Shown one piece after another: positions 32,778-41,305 of a stretch of DNA of 51,963 bases. The notes beneath the pieces are model-generated. The model had not been told where the DNA came from. It ran no database searches and was given only the letters and a program-made list of their open reading frames with translations. How positions within the stretch are numbered: position 1 is the stretch's first letter; the number at the start of each line of letters is the position of its first letter. Origin of the DNA: JAVBTR01 sp031556065 (GTDB lineage: Bacteria > Bacillota > Clostridia > Christensenellales > Aristaeellaceae); NCBI GenBank assembly GCA_031556065.1, contig JAVBTR010000051.1, forward strand, positions 1 to 51,963, written 5' to 3'. A program made the position numbers and the translations under genes.

Positions 32778-32945
32778 GTAAGAGGGGACGCAAGGGGATT
32801 CTCCCCTTGACCCCACTTAAGGGATAGCATCCCTTAAGAATCCCATAATGGGGATTATCTATTTTATCCTCCCTATGATGGGATTCCAAAGGGCTTTGGC
32901 CCTTTGGCTGGGTCTGGGACAGAGTCCCAGCGTCCCCCCTCACTG
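32778..32945. repeat. Family A mosaic repeat, copy 4
   Basis: Contains ACTTAAGGGATAGCATCCCTTAAGAATCCC, split here as AAGGGAT/ATCCCTT plus AATCCC, then CATAATGGGGATT, AAAGGGC/GCCCTTT, and GGGTCTGGGACAGAGTCCC with CAGCGTCCC, the reverse order of the modules at 16958. It separates the binding-protein gene from the FAD oxidoreductase gene. Confidence 0.65.
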
Positions 32946-32978
32946 TCACAGCCCTATTTAGAAGAAAAGGAGTCATTT

Positions 32979-34319
32979 ATGCGTGAGATAGAATTGGCCA
33001 ACATACGTGAGCAGATAGCCAAATCGGGAGAGATGTTCGACGTGATCGTAGCCGGGGGCGGCCCTGCCGGTATCGGCGCAGCTGCTGCTGCGGCACTATG
33101 CGGTGCCAAAACGCTGTTGCTTGAAGAGAAGGCCTTTTTCGGCGGTGTGGCAGCGGTGTCCGGCTGGATGCCCTTTAACCGTTTGCTGCGCCATGGGAAG
33201 AGCCGTGGGGGCGCGGTAGAAAAGTTTGTGGAACAGGTTCAGGCCCTTGGGCCGGACGCCTCACGGCCAGGCAAATCCTCCTGGGTGGATGGGGATGGGC
33301 TGCATATCCATCCCGATTATTTGCGGATCGCCGTGTATAATTTATTGGAAGCCTTAGGGGTGAAATACCGCCTGCACAGCCCGGTGACCGGCGTGGTTAT
33401 GGAGGGCACCCAGGTGGTGGGCGTGGAAACCGACGGCAAGTACGGCAAAGCCACCTTTTTAGGCAAAGCCTTTGTGGATGCCTCCGGGGATGGGGATGTA
33501 GCCTATCACGCAGGGGCCATATGCCATATGGGCCGTGAAACCGATGGGATGTTTATGCCCATCACACTGAATTTTGTAGTTGGCAACGTGGATGAGGAAA
33601 AGCTCTTCAGCGCCCTTGAAACCCAGGGCCATGGGGCCGTTACCGATCGGATTAAGGACGCCGAAAGGGAAGGCTACAGCGTGTCCATGTTCTACTCCTT
33701 TGATAAAACGACCGTTCCGGGGTTAATCTCCGTTAACAATGGCGGCCAGCGCAACCTGGGTGTCGTGAACGCTATCGATGGGTTCGATGTGAACTATGCC
33801 GAGCGCACGGCCTTGCAGGTAGCCATTGATTTTATTACCATATGCAGAAACAAGCAGATACCGGGCCTGGAGAACTGTTACCTGGTCCGCACCGGCGCCG
33901 CTTTAGGCGTGCGTGAAACCAGACGCATCCAAGGGGAATATGTTCTGACCCTGGAAGACGCTCAAAGCGGCAAAAGCTTTGAGGATGTGGTGGCCATCCG
34001 CTACGGGACCATCGATCCCGGCGGCCTGCAAGAAAACAAGGATTACCACGGCAGCATCAAGGACGGCAACGAATACCCCTACGGTTCTATGCTGCCCAAG
34101 GGCGTTGAAGGCCTGCTGGTAGCAGGGCGCTGCGCTTCGCTGACCCATCTGGGCCTGACCGTATGCAAGAGCATGGGCAATATGATGGCCGTGGGCCAAG
34201 GCGCAGGGGTTGCCGCCGCACTGGCTGCCCTTGGCAATACAACGCCCCGTGCCCTGAACGTAAAGGCTATACAGCAAAAGCTGCGGGATATCGGGGTAGT
34301 TGAAGTCCCGGTACGCTGA
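32979..34319 (+). CDS. FAD-dependent oxidoreductase (PF12831-like), second copy
   Basis: Protein of 446 residues: N-terminal FAD loop FDVIVAGGGPAGIGAAAAAA (about 19-38), EEKAFFGGVAAVSGWMPF, a second motif VDASGDGDVAYHAGA, and a C-terminal GLLVAGRCASLTHLGLT and GQGAGVAAAL. Distant paralogue of the protein at 20636. Start: ATG 32979 with AAAGGAG upstream; the open frame before it is part of the family A repeat. It follows the transport operon on the same strand but has no IclR-type operator of its own that I can see. Confidence 0.85.
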   Translation: MREIELANIREQIAKSGEMFDVIVAGGGPAGIGAAAAAALCGAKTLLLEEKAFFGGVAAVSGWMPFNRLLRHGKSRGGAVEKFVEQVQALGPDASRPGKSSWVDGDGLHIHPDYLRIAVYNLLEALGVKYRLHSPVTGVVMEGTQVVGVETDGKYGKATFLGKAFVDASGDGDVAYHAGAICHMGRETDGMFMPITLNFVVGNVDEEKLFSALETQGHGAVTDRIKDAEREGYSVSMFYSFDKTTVPGLISVNNGGQRNLGVVNAIDGFDVNYAERTALQVAIDFITICRNKQIPGLENCYLVRTGAALGVRETRRIQGEYVLTLEDAQSGKSFEDVVAIRYGTIDPGGLQENKDYHGSIKDGNEYPYGSMLPKGVEGLLVAGRCASLTHLGLTVCKSMGNMMAVGQGAGVAAALAALGNTTPRALNVKAIQQKLRDIGVVEVPVR

Positions 34320-34320
34320 A

Positions 34321-34400
34321 AAATAGGGGATTTTTAAGGGATGAAATCCCTTAAATGGGGTTTGGGGCAAAACCCAGGTCAAGGAAGCGTTAGCGGCCCT
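34321..34400. repeat. Family A copy 5 joined to family C copy 2
   Basis: TTTAAGGGATGAAATCCCTTAAA (34331-34354, an AAGGGAT/ATCCCTT hairpin) is followed by GGGGTTTGGGGC and then family C, AACCCAGGTCAAGG (34371-34384) with AAGCGTTAGCGGCCC. The rest up to 34514 holds a GGTTGGGG/CCCCAACC stem and no gene. Confidence 0.6.
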
Positions 34401-34514
34401 TGGCACCTGCTTACTTGCAGGCACAAGCAGATAACTAAATGGTTATAACGGTTGGGGATGGAACCCCAACCCTACAGTATTCGGCTACCTAACCACTGCC
34501 GCAACCTCTGTTTC

Positions 34515-34559
34515 AAAAAGGGATACACAAGAGCCATGGCTCCTATGTATCCCTTTTTT
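34515..34559. terminator. Bidirectional rho-independent terminator
   Basis: Arms AAAAAGGGATACA (34515-34527) and TGTATCCCTTTTT, with an inner GCCATGGC palindrome. It has T-runs on both strands and so can end both the minus-strand hisS transcript and plus-strand transcripts from the FAD oxidoreductase. Confidence 0.8.
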
Positions 34560-34570
34560 AGTGCAAATGA

Positions 34571-35812
34571 TTATTCCTTCTGGCCTAGCACCTTCATATC
34601 GTCGTTATCGAAGAAACCTACGATGGCAAAGCCCTCTGCTTCCAAATTGCCCAATTGCTTGCCAAGCTTTTTCGCCTGCCGCAAAACCGTTACGGTATAT
34701 TCCCCGCCAAGGCTCTGGGCCTTTTGAAGCACCTGAGCAAAATCCGCTTCCTCCCGGTACAGCAGGGCCAGCTTGGGCGCAATGGGCACTGGGAAGTTCT
34801 GCTGGAAAAGGATACTGCAAATCCGTTCAAAGCCGATGGAGAAGCCCACTGCCGGGATGTTTTCCCCAAGGAATTTGCCGATCATCCCATCGTAGCGGCC
34901 ACCCCCTGCCACCGCGCCCGAAAACGCCGGACAGGTGACTTCGAACACCACGCCTGTGTAATAGCCCTGGCCACGAACCAGGGAAGGGTTATAGGCAATG
35001 CTGTAGCGGCCTTCTGCTAGCACAGACACGGCGCTGATAATGCGCTTCAGCTCTTGGGCTAAGGCGGGATCGGCCATCAGCCCCGCCACCTTGGCGATAG
35101 AGAAATCCCCTTCTTCTAAAAAGGCGTTCAGCTTATTGACAGCTTCCTCCGGGCAGCCCTTTTCCAAAAGCTCCTTGGAAACGCCGGCGGCTCCGATCTT
35201 GTCCAATTTATCGAAGGTGATGCAAACGCTGTCCAGGGAAGCGTTTGCAAAGCCCATGGCACTGAGCATGCCCCTGAGCATCCTTCTGTCGTTAATGTTC
35301 ACGGTAAAATCTTCAAAGCCGATGGCCAACAAAGCCTGCGCTGTAACAAAGATCAGTTCGATCTCGGCGTTTGTGCTGTTATCCCCCAGAATATCGATAT
35401 CGCACTGGACGAATTCCCGCATGCGGCCCTTCTGAGGCCGTTCCGCACGGAAGACACGGTCTGTCTGAATCACCTTAAAGGGGATTGGCAGGCTGGCCCG
35501 GTTGGCCGCGTAGAAGCGGGAAAGGGGCAGGGTTAAATCGTACCTCAGGCCCATATCGGAAAGGGCCGCTTCATCGCCCGCTTTCAGGGCCTGTTCTAAC
35601 TTATCCCCCCGCTTTAAAACCTTGAACACCAGGTTCAGGTTATCGCCGCCCTCGCTTTTGTCCAGGTTCTCGGCATCCTCCATCATGGGGGTGGTGATCC
35701 TTTCAAACCCGTGTTGGCGGTAGGTTTCCAATATTTTGTCCTGAACATAATCCCGCAGGCGCATTTCGCCCGGCAGGTAATCCTTCATACCCTTCAAGGG
35801 GTTGATCTTCAT
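34571..35812 (-). CDS. hisS: Histidyl-tRNA synthetase
   Basis: Class II synthetase that charges tRNA-His. The 413-residue protein has motif 1 (about 45-60, YRQHGFERITTPMMED then LDKSEGGDNLNLVF), histidine motif RYDLTLPLSRF, motif 2 VFRAERPQKGRMREFVQCDI, and motif 3 AVGFSIGFERI; the C-terminal anticodon domain starts near 320. The start ATG 35812 has AGAGGTG upstream, with the expected N terminus INPLKGMKDYLPGE. Single-gene unit; the leader is too short for a T-box. Confidence 0.95.
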   Translation of the reverse strand: MKINPLKGMKDYLPGEMRLRDYVQDKILETYRQHGFERITTPMMEDAENLDKSEGGDNLNLVFKVLKRGDKLEQALKAGDEAALSDMGLRYDLTLPLSRFYAANRASLPIPFKVIQTDRVFRAERPQKGRMREFVQCDIDILGDNSTNAEIELIFVTAQALLAIGFEDFTVNINDRRMLRGMLSAMGFANASLDSVCITFDKLDKIGAAGVSKELLEKGCPEEAVNKLNAFLEEGDFSIAKVAGLMADPALAQELKRIISAVSVLAEGRYSIAYNPSLVRGQGYYTGVVFEVTCPAFSGAVAGGGRYDGMIGKFLGENIPAVGFSIGFERICSILFQQNFPVPIAPKLALLYREEADFAQVLQKAQSLGGEYTVTVLRQAKKLGKQLGNLEAEGFAIVGFFDNDDMKVLGQKE

Positions 35813-35839
35813 CTCTGCCACCTCTTTCTTCAATGGTAT

Positions 35840-35869
35840 ATCATAGCGTGAAACCCGGTTATTTGTCAA
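35840..35869 (-). promoter_or_regulatory. Promoter of hisS
   Basis: Minus strand TTGACA (35864-35869), 18 bp, TATGAT (35840-35845), 28 bp before the ATG. Confidence 0.65.
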
Positions 35870-35898
35870 CCGATCTCATCGATGATTTCCCGCCAGAT

Positions 35899-35928
35899 TT
35901 GGTCGGTTTCCATCCCTCATGGTATAAT
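35899..35928 (+). promoter_or_regulatory. Promoter of the AraC/GyrI-like regulator
   Basis: TTGGTC (35899-35904), 18 bp, TATAAT (35923-35928) with extended -10 TGG. A second TATAAT stands at 35987-35992 without a good -35. Confidence 0.5.
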
Positions 35929-36014
35929 AGGCTGCAGCATGATTGATTCGTGCATGGATTATCAGGCATTGTTAAACCCAACATACTATAATACCCCCTG
36001 AAGGGAGGGATAAG

Positions 36015-36893
36015 ATGGACTGGCTTAACCGGATGAACCGGGCTATGGACTACATCGAAGCCCACTTATGCGATGAGCTTGATTATGAACAGGCGTCCAA
36101 AATGGCTTGCTGCTCTGCGTACCATTTTCAGCACATGTTTTCGTTTATTACCGGCGTGCCCCTATCGGAATACATTCGCCGACGCAGGCTGACCCTGGCC
36201 GCCTTTGAACTGCAAAACACCAGCGCCAAGGTGATCGACCTGGCCTACAAATATGGCTACGAATCCCCGGAAGCGTTCTCCAGGGCCTTTAGCAGGCTCC
36301 ACGGCGTGGCGCCCATAGCAGCCAGGGGCAAGGGTACTGCCCTCAAAGCTTATCCCCGCATGGCCTTTCATATTTCAATTAAGGGGGATACTGAAATGGT
36401 TTACCGTATCGAAGAAAAGGACGCCTTTGAAGTCTTTGGCCTGGAGCTTGAAACCAATGTGATTGGCGGCCAGTGCTACAAGGACATTCCCGCATTCTGG
36501 GCGCAGTGCGAAAGCAATGGCCGGTGCCTTGCCCTAGCACGGGCCAGGGGGCTTAAACCCAACCAGCTATTGGAGGCGGGGGTCACCTACGGCCATAAGC
36601 CCGACGGCACCATGCGCTACATGATCGGCTGCATTAAGCAAACGGAAGCCGTCCCGCCCCAATGGGCCGTGCTGGGGGTTTCCAAGCAGACCTGGGCCAT
36701 TTTTTCCGTACAATGGCACAGCGAAAAAGACAACCAGACCCTCCACGATACCTGGCAAAGAATTTATACCGAATGGTTCCCCACCGCCCATTACGAGCAC
36801 GCGGACTGCGATTGCGACATGGAACGGTATTTCGGGGAGGATTCTCTAAGCTATGGTGTTGAAATCTGGATTCCTGTGGTGAAAAAGGGATAG
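36015..36893 (+). CDS. AraC family regulator with GyrI-like effector domain
   Basis: Protein of 292 residues: two helix-turn-helix motifs at about 8-105 (LDYEQASKMACCSAYHFQHM and VIDLAYKYGYESPEAFSRAF, the AraC signature) fused to a GyrI-like small-molecule domain (about 125-290, ISIKGDTEMVYRIEEKDAFE). Proteins of this plan sense drugs or other cationic or aromatic molecules. The start ATG has GGGAGGG upstream. Target genes are not evident; it is divergent from hisS. Confidence 0.88.
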   Translation: MDWLNRMNRAMDYIEAHLCDELDYEQASKMACCSAYHFQHMFSFITGVPLSEYIRRRRLTLAAFELQNTSAKVIDLAYKYGYESPEAFSRAFSRLHGVAPIAARGKGTALKAYPRMAFHISIKGDTEMVYRIEEKDAFEVFGLELETNVIGGQCYKDIPAFWAQCESNGRCLALARARGLKPNQLLEAGVTYGHKPDGTMRYMIGCIKQTEAVPPQWAVLGVSKQTWAIFSVQWHSEKDNQTLHDTWQRIYTEWFPTAHYEHADCDCDMERYFGEDSLSYGVEIWIPVVKKG

Positions 36894-36993
36894 GGGATAC
36901 ATAAGCAATATCATTAAGTTGTGTTAGAGATTTTTTAAATCAGGTAATAAAAATCAAGGCCGAATAGGCCCCTTGTAATTGGGAGGGGTTGTT

Positions 36994-37173
36994 ATGCCAT
37001 CACTTAAGCGAACTTTCACCCTTCGTTTAGAAGACGATGATTATGATAAAATGAAAATCATTGCAGCCAAAGACAACCGCTCCATGGCGAACGCCATTGA
37101 GTGGCTCGTAAAGCAAGAAATAGCACACTATGAAGCAGAAATAGATGAAATCCTTTTACCGGAGGGAAACTAG
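36994..37173 (+). CDS. Small ribbon-helix-helix (CopG/Arc-like) protein
   Basis: Protein of 59 residues: strand KRTFTLRLEDDD, helix YDKMKIIAAKDN, turn RSM, helix ANAIEWLVKQEIAHYEAEI. This is the Arc/CopG fold with a short acidic tail. No toxin partner follows; the next thing downstream is a palindromic element. The ATG 36994 has GGGAGGGG upstream. A CAAGGCC/GGCCCCTTG dyad stands 30 bp before the start and may be its operator. Confidence 0.65.
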   Translation: MPSLKRTFTLRLEDDDYDKMKIIAAKDNRSMANAIEWLVKQEIAHYEAEIDEILLPEGN

Positions 37174-37193
37174 TCCCTGTTCCCTGATCCGGA

Positions 37194-37316
37194 GAGGCTG
37201 CCCAAAAAGGCCCAGCTGTGGGTGAAGCGCGCAATCGTCCGCCAGAGCCGTACATAGGTACGGCGACAAGGCGATTGTTAAGCTGAGCCTGCAGATGGGC
37301 CTTTTTCGGCAGCCTC
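37194..37316. repeat. 123-bp palindromic element (MITE-like or large cruciform)
   Basis: Outer arms GAGGCTGCC (37194-37202) and GGCAGCCTC (37308-37316) continue as AAAGGCCCA / TGGGCCTTT. Further inside, GCAATCG pairs with CGATTG, and GCCGTAC / GTACGGC surround a 5-nt centre. Nearly the whole element can fold back on itself. It ends 2 bp from the stop of the YesN-like gene and could serve as its transcript end. Confidence 0.65.
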
Positions 37317-37317
37317 A

Positions 37318-39540
37318 TTATTCTTCATTGGCACTGCCGCCAAAAGAAGCCCGATACGCCCCGGGGGTAATGCCTTCGACTTTTTTAAACACCCTTATGA
37401 AGTTTTGTGCGTTATTGTAGCACAGCAAATTACTAATCTCCGTTACCGTCAGCTCTGTGGTTTTGAGCATTCGCTTGGATTCTTCGATTCTGAACAGATA
37501 CAAATATTCCTTAAAGGAAACACCCATTTGCTGCTTGAACATCCTGCTTACGTGGGAAGGGTTATACCCGATCCGATCGGCGCAATACTCCAGGGTCAGC
37601 GGGCTTTGGCATTCCTTTTCAATGATCTGCGCCACCATTTCGGAAATGGATTTAACCTCCGTTTCCTTTCGCGTTTCCAATGCGGGCAGGATTAAAAGGT
37701 TATAAATCCAATCGCCCTGGTCGATTCCCTGTTCAAAAAGGGGTGTCAAGGCCGGATAAACCGCCATATTCAGCCGGCTAACCACATCGGTAGCCAGGCA
37801 CACCACCTCAAACTGCCGTCTTTCCACAGGCAGCTTAAGGCCGTTCAAATAGGCCAGGTATCTGGTAAGCCCCTCCCTGGCGGCCTGCAAATCCGCTTGG
37901 GAGATGGCTTTCATCAATTCTTTATGAAGGGGCCTGGAGTAGGCCCGTTTGTGCACCGCACCCTGGACGCTCAATGCAATGTTATCATCATCAAACCCGA
38001 TGCGGTTTCTAAGGGCGTATACCGCTTCTTCAAACCTATCCGGCAAAATAAGCAGGGGTTCAAAGGGCTCGCAAAGGCAGCACCTTACCTGAATTTTAAG
38101 GCTGGCGGCGACCACCTGCATCAGCTTCAGTCCGTCTGCCCGGGCGGCATTCAGCGTTTCGGTTTCCATAAACACCCAGAACCGCTTGCCTATAATCTCC
38201 ATCAGGTGCACGGTTTTTTCTTTATACAATTCCTCGGCAATATCCCGAATCAGCACCAAGCGCACGCCGGATTCGGCCAACTCCTCATCCGTCCCCAAGG
38301 TCTGCTGGGCTTCAAAGCCTAACAGCACATAGTATTTTTTGTTCATTTCAAAGGCCAGGGTTTCGGCCCTGCGCTCCGCCCATTCATGGGATATGTTACC
38401 CTCCATTAATTGCAACAGGAATTGCCTGGCCAATTGCTTTTTACGGTCCTCCTGGACCTGCTGCAAGAGGGTATTGGCATCCTTCATGTTGTCGATATAA
38501 TGGGAAATGGTTTGAAACTCATCATTTCCCGATTCCAAACCCTGCCCCTCTACCCTGATGCTGCCGATCAGCTTTTCCACAGGCCGGTAGATACGCTTTG
38601 TAAAGATAAAGAATGCGAACAAAATAACCGAAATAATCGAGAGCGTCACCGTTATAAAGGCCGCTGCCAGCAGCTCGCTTTGCCCTGTTATGTCCCTTAT
38701 GTCAATGGCCACCACATAGCGCCAGGGCATATAACCAGAAGCGATCACCGTAGCGGAATAGACCCGGTCCTCCACTCGCAGATTCACCGTGCCTGCCTCC
38801 CCAGGCAGCTTTTGCGCCAGCAAATCCGGTTTCCCAATCACATCCCCATCCTGGTAGCAGGCCACGATCTGGCCGCTATGGTCTACGATCATCATAACGC
38901 CCTTGTCCGGCACGTGGGAAAGCCGTTTAAACAGCTGCTTATTGGGAAAGCTCAGCATGGCGACACCATAATTGGTCTGCCCCCGGTTAAAGGGCCGTGC
39001 CAGAAAAACATTGCTTTCTTCCAAATAAATAGGCGTGCCCGCCTGGGTTATCAGCAGGCTGTCCGGCTCCAGGGCCAGGTCCGCAATATGGACAAGGGGC
39101 TGTATCTTCGCCACATCCAGTTGATAAAACCCGTCCGTATTCTGCAGCCATTGGCCCTTGGTATTAATAAGGGTATATTCTGCCTCCACCCCGGTGCGCT
39201 GGGATACCAGCCCCTGGGTTTCGATCATGCGGTTTTTTAGAAGCTGAATGTTTTCAAACGTGGTATAATTGTATTTATAGGTAGACAGGTTCAAGGCTTC
39301 GATGGTGGATGTGAGTACGGAAACATAGTACAGCTGCTGATCGGCTGTACGCAGGGTCTGTTCAATGGCATCTCTGGCGGCGGTAATCAGTTCGGTATGC
39401 ACCATGTTCACATTCTCTTGCACGGTGGTTGAGGTGTGCCGATACATGTATGCGCTGAATACCACAACGGGGATGCTGGCTAAAAGGGTTCCGAAGATCA
39501 GAAACTGCTTCATCAGCTTCGATTTTCCAAGCTTGCTCAT
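37318..39540 (-). CDS. YesN-like AraC-family regulator with membrane sensor domain
   Basis: Protein of about 740 residues: membrane helix at 12-32, an outer Cache-like sensor (about 35-285), second helix (about 290-313), a linker and a C-terminal AraC double helix-turn-helix (about 640-735: LTLEYCADRIGYNPSHVSRMFKQQMG-type and VTEISNLLCYNNAQNFIRVF). Such proteins sense an outside sugar and switch on the neighbouring importer directly, without phosphotransfer. Start: ATG 39540, 9 nt after GGAGG; the upstream extension lacks a site. It diverges from the binding-protein gene at 39811. Confidence 0.88.
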   Translation of the reverse strand: MSKLGKSKLMKQFLIFGTLLASIPVVVFSAYMYRHTSTTVQENVNMVHTELITAARDAIEQTLRTADQQLYYVSVLTSTIEALNLSTYKYNYTTFENIQLLKNRMIETQGLVSQRTGVEAEYTLINTKGQWLQNTDGFYQLDVAKIQPLVHIADLALEPDSLLITQAGTPIYLEESNVFLARPFNRGQTNYGVAMLSFPNKQLFKRLSHVPDKGVMMIVDHSGQIVACYQDGDVIGKPDLLAQKLPGEAGTVNLRVEDRVYSATVIASGYMPWRYVVAIDIRDITGQSELLAAAFITVTLSIISVILFAFFIFTKRIYRPVEKLIGSIRVEGQGLESGNDEFQTISHYIDNMKDANTLLQQVQEDRKKQLARQFLLQLMEGNISHEWAERRAETLAFEMNKKYYVLLGFEAQQTLGTDEELAESGVRLVLIRDIAEELYKEKTVHLMEIIGKRFWVFMETETLNAARADGLKLMQVVAASLKIQVRCCLCEPFEPLLILPDRFEEAVYALRNRIGFDDDNIALSVQGAVHKRAYSRPLHKELMKAISQADLQAAREGLTRYLAYLNGLKLPVERRQFEVVCLATDVVSRLNMAVYPALTPLFEQGIDQGDWIYNLLILPALETRKETEVKSISEMVAQIIEKECQSPLTLEYCADRIGYNPSHVSRMFKQQMGVSFKEYLYLFRIEESKRMLKTTELTVTEISNLLCYNNAQNFIRVFKKVEGITPGAYRASFGGSANEE

Positions 39541-39696
39541 TTTGCCCATCCTCCACTTAAAACCAAGTATAGCATCCCGCCATTTTTTGCGCAAGTCGCG
39601 CCAATCATTTGCTGCCTTCTCCAAACCCCTTGAAAACACTGGCTTTGTGCAGCAAAACCTCATCAGCTGATTATCCGAAGCGGGCATATTATCATG

Positions 39697-39775
39697 AAAT
39701 GATTGTTCCTTTTGGCTCTGTTTTTACCATAATAGACAAATGATTATTGCCCTTTTATTCGTTTTATTTTATAGT
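39697..39775 (+). promoter_or_regulatory. Promoter of the second transport operon with two AraC-type direct repeats
   Basis: TTGCCC (39747-39752), 17 bp, TATAGT (39770-39775). AAATGATTGTTCCTTTT (39697-39713) and AAATGATTATTGCCCTTTT (39738-39756) are direct repeats starting 41 bp apart (four turns), one overlapping the -35. This is the usual layout of a promoter activated by an AraC/YesN-type protein. Confidence 0.6.
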
Positions 39776-39810
39776 CAAGCCATCACAAAACCACATAAGG
39801 AGGTTCCCAA

Positions 39811-41292
39811 ATGAAAAAGGCTTTATCGGTTATCCTTTGTATGCTCCTGCTCATGGGCCTGCTGCCCACCGCCCTGGGGGAGGCACCTTTCGAACTTTCT
39901 ATCCTTACCCTGACCTTCGCCACAGAAGCCCCCACCGCTGAAAACCGTGTGCAGAAAATGATCGAGGACTTCACCGGCACCAAGCTTAACATGACCTGGA
40001 AGCCCAGCGCAGGCTATGATGAAAACATCAATATCCTCATCGCTTCCAACGATATGCCCATGGTTACCCTCATCCGCGATAACAAAGCCCCCGTGGTGGT
40101 CCAGGCCATCGAATCCGGTATCTTCTGGGATTTGACGGATTATATTGGCCAATTCGAATTTTTGAGCAACATCAACCCCCAGATTCAAGCCAACACCGCC
40201 TTCAATGGCCGGACCTTCGGCCTTTACCGCGCGGTTGATTTCGCCCGTAGCGGCTGGATATACCGCAAGGACTGGGCCGACAAGCTGGGCCTTTCCGCGC
40301 CCACCACCATTGAAGAGCTGGAGGCCATGATTCAGGCCTTCAACACCCAGGACCCGGACGGAAACGGCAAGGACGATACCTTTGGCCTGATCATGGCTGC
40401 CGATAAAGCTGTGAAGCTCCAGTTCCACAGTATGGTGGTCGCCTATGGCGGCGGCAACGAATGGGCGCCCGACGGCAATGGCGGCGTGGTTCCCTCCTTT
40501 ATGACGGAGCCCTACATCAAGGCCATGGATTTCTTCCGCCGTCTTTACGCTTCAGAAGCCATGAACCAAGACTATCCCTCCGCGTCCAAGAACAACATCT
40601 ACGAATACTGGACCAGCCAGCAGGGCGGCATCTTCTACATGAGCATGCTGGATGCCACCGGGGCTTCCACCCGTGATAACCTGATGAAGATTAACCCCTC
40701 TGCGGAAATTGATCTGTTCAGCCGTGTTGCAAGGGAAGACGGCAGCGCCAACTGCTACCCCACCAAGGGCTGGAACGGCATGTACCTGGTTTCTAAAAAG
40801 GCAGTTCCCGACGAAGCCACCCTTTTAAAGGTTCTTTCCTTCTTCGACAAGCTTGAAACCCAAGAAATGCGCGAATTGATCGAATACGGGGTGGAGGGCG
40901 ATCATTTCACCGTTACTGCCGACAACCAAATCGAACTGACCAACCGGGAAGAATACAACAACGAGGTAGCCGATTTCATTCAGCTGCAGCCCCGGTACAC
41001 CGCCATTAACCGTCCTGCCATCTATGAACCCCTTCGGGCCAAGGCCTACCAGATGATGGACGAAAACGTGAATATCGCCGTCACCAACGTGATCGAGCCC
41101 TTCCTGTCCGAAACCTATACCATGCTGGGCGGCACCCTGGATACCATTATCGACGACGCCCGGGTTAAGTACATCATCGGCGCCATCGACCTGGACGGCT
41201 TCAACCTGGAAGTCCAAAAATGGCTCCAACAGGGCGGCCAGGAGGTTATCAACGAATACTCTGCGCAATACGCCGCGGCTAACGCAAAGTAA
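39811..41292 (+). CDS. Extracellular solute-binding protein (LplA-like), second copy
   Basis: Secreted receptor, 493 residues. The signal peptide ends TALG-E (about residue 24); the only cysteine (C10) is inside the hydrophobic core and is not in a lipobox. It has the same fold landmarks as the protein at 31296, including IYRKDWADKLGLSAPTTIEEL (listed in part) near 150 and a calcium-loop-like DPDGNGKDD near 187. Ribosome site AAGGAGG. Expected ligand: the sugar acid or oligosaccharide handled by the genes up to 44426. Confidence 0.92.
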   Translation: MKKALSVILCMLLLMGLLPTALGEAPFELSILTLTFATEAPTAENRVQKMIEDFTGTKLNMTWKPSAGYDENINILIASNDMPMVTLIRDNKAPVVVQAIESGIFWDLTDYIGQFEFLSNINPQIQANTAFNGRTFGLYRAVDFARSGWIYRKDWADKLGLSAPTTIEELEAMIQAFNTQDPDGNGKDDTFGLIMAADKAVKLQFHSMVVAYGGGNEWAPDGNGGVVPSFMTEPYIKAMDFFRRLYASEAMNQDYPSASKNNIYEYWTSQQGGIFYMSMLDATGASTRDNLMKINPSAEIDLFSRVAREDGSANCYPTKGWNGMYLVSKKAVPDEATLLKVLSFFDKLETQEMRELIEYGVEGDHFTVTADNQIELTNREEYNNEVADFIQLQPRYTAINRPAIYEPLRAKAYQMMDENVNIAVTNVIEPFLSETYTMLGGTLDTIIDDARVKYIIGAIDLDGFNLEVQKWLQQGGQEVINEYSAQYAAANAK

Positions 41293-41305
41293 GGGGACGA
41301 AGTTT

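Noticed and set aside
20636..34319. myo-Inositol catabolic cluster (IolD/IolE/IolG-like)
   Set aside because: The TPP enzyme is nearer to Gcl than to IolD in motifs and length, and no inositol dehydrogenase or kinase is present.
34563..34583. AAATGATTATTCCTTCTGG, similar to the direct repeat at 39697
   Set aside because: It overlaps the end of hisS beside a terminator and no promoter is nearby; probably chance.
35813..35870. T-box leader for hisS
   Set aside because: Promoter lies only 28 bp from the start codon, leaving no room.
36994..37173. Toxin-antitoxin pair for the ribbon-helix-helix protein
   Set aside because: No second small gene on either side; downstream is only the palindromic element.
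38410..39240. Open frame of 276 codons on the plus strand inside the YesN-like gene
   Set aside because: Mirror image of a conserved coding region; no ribosome site and unusual composition.
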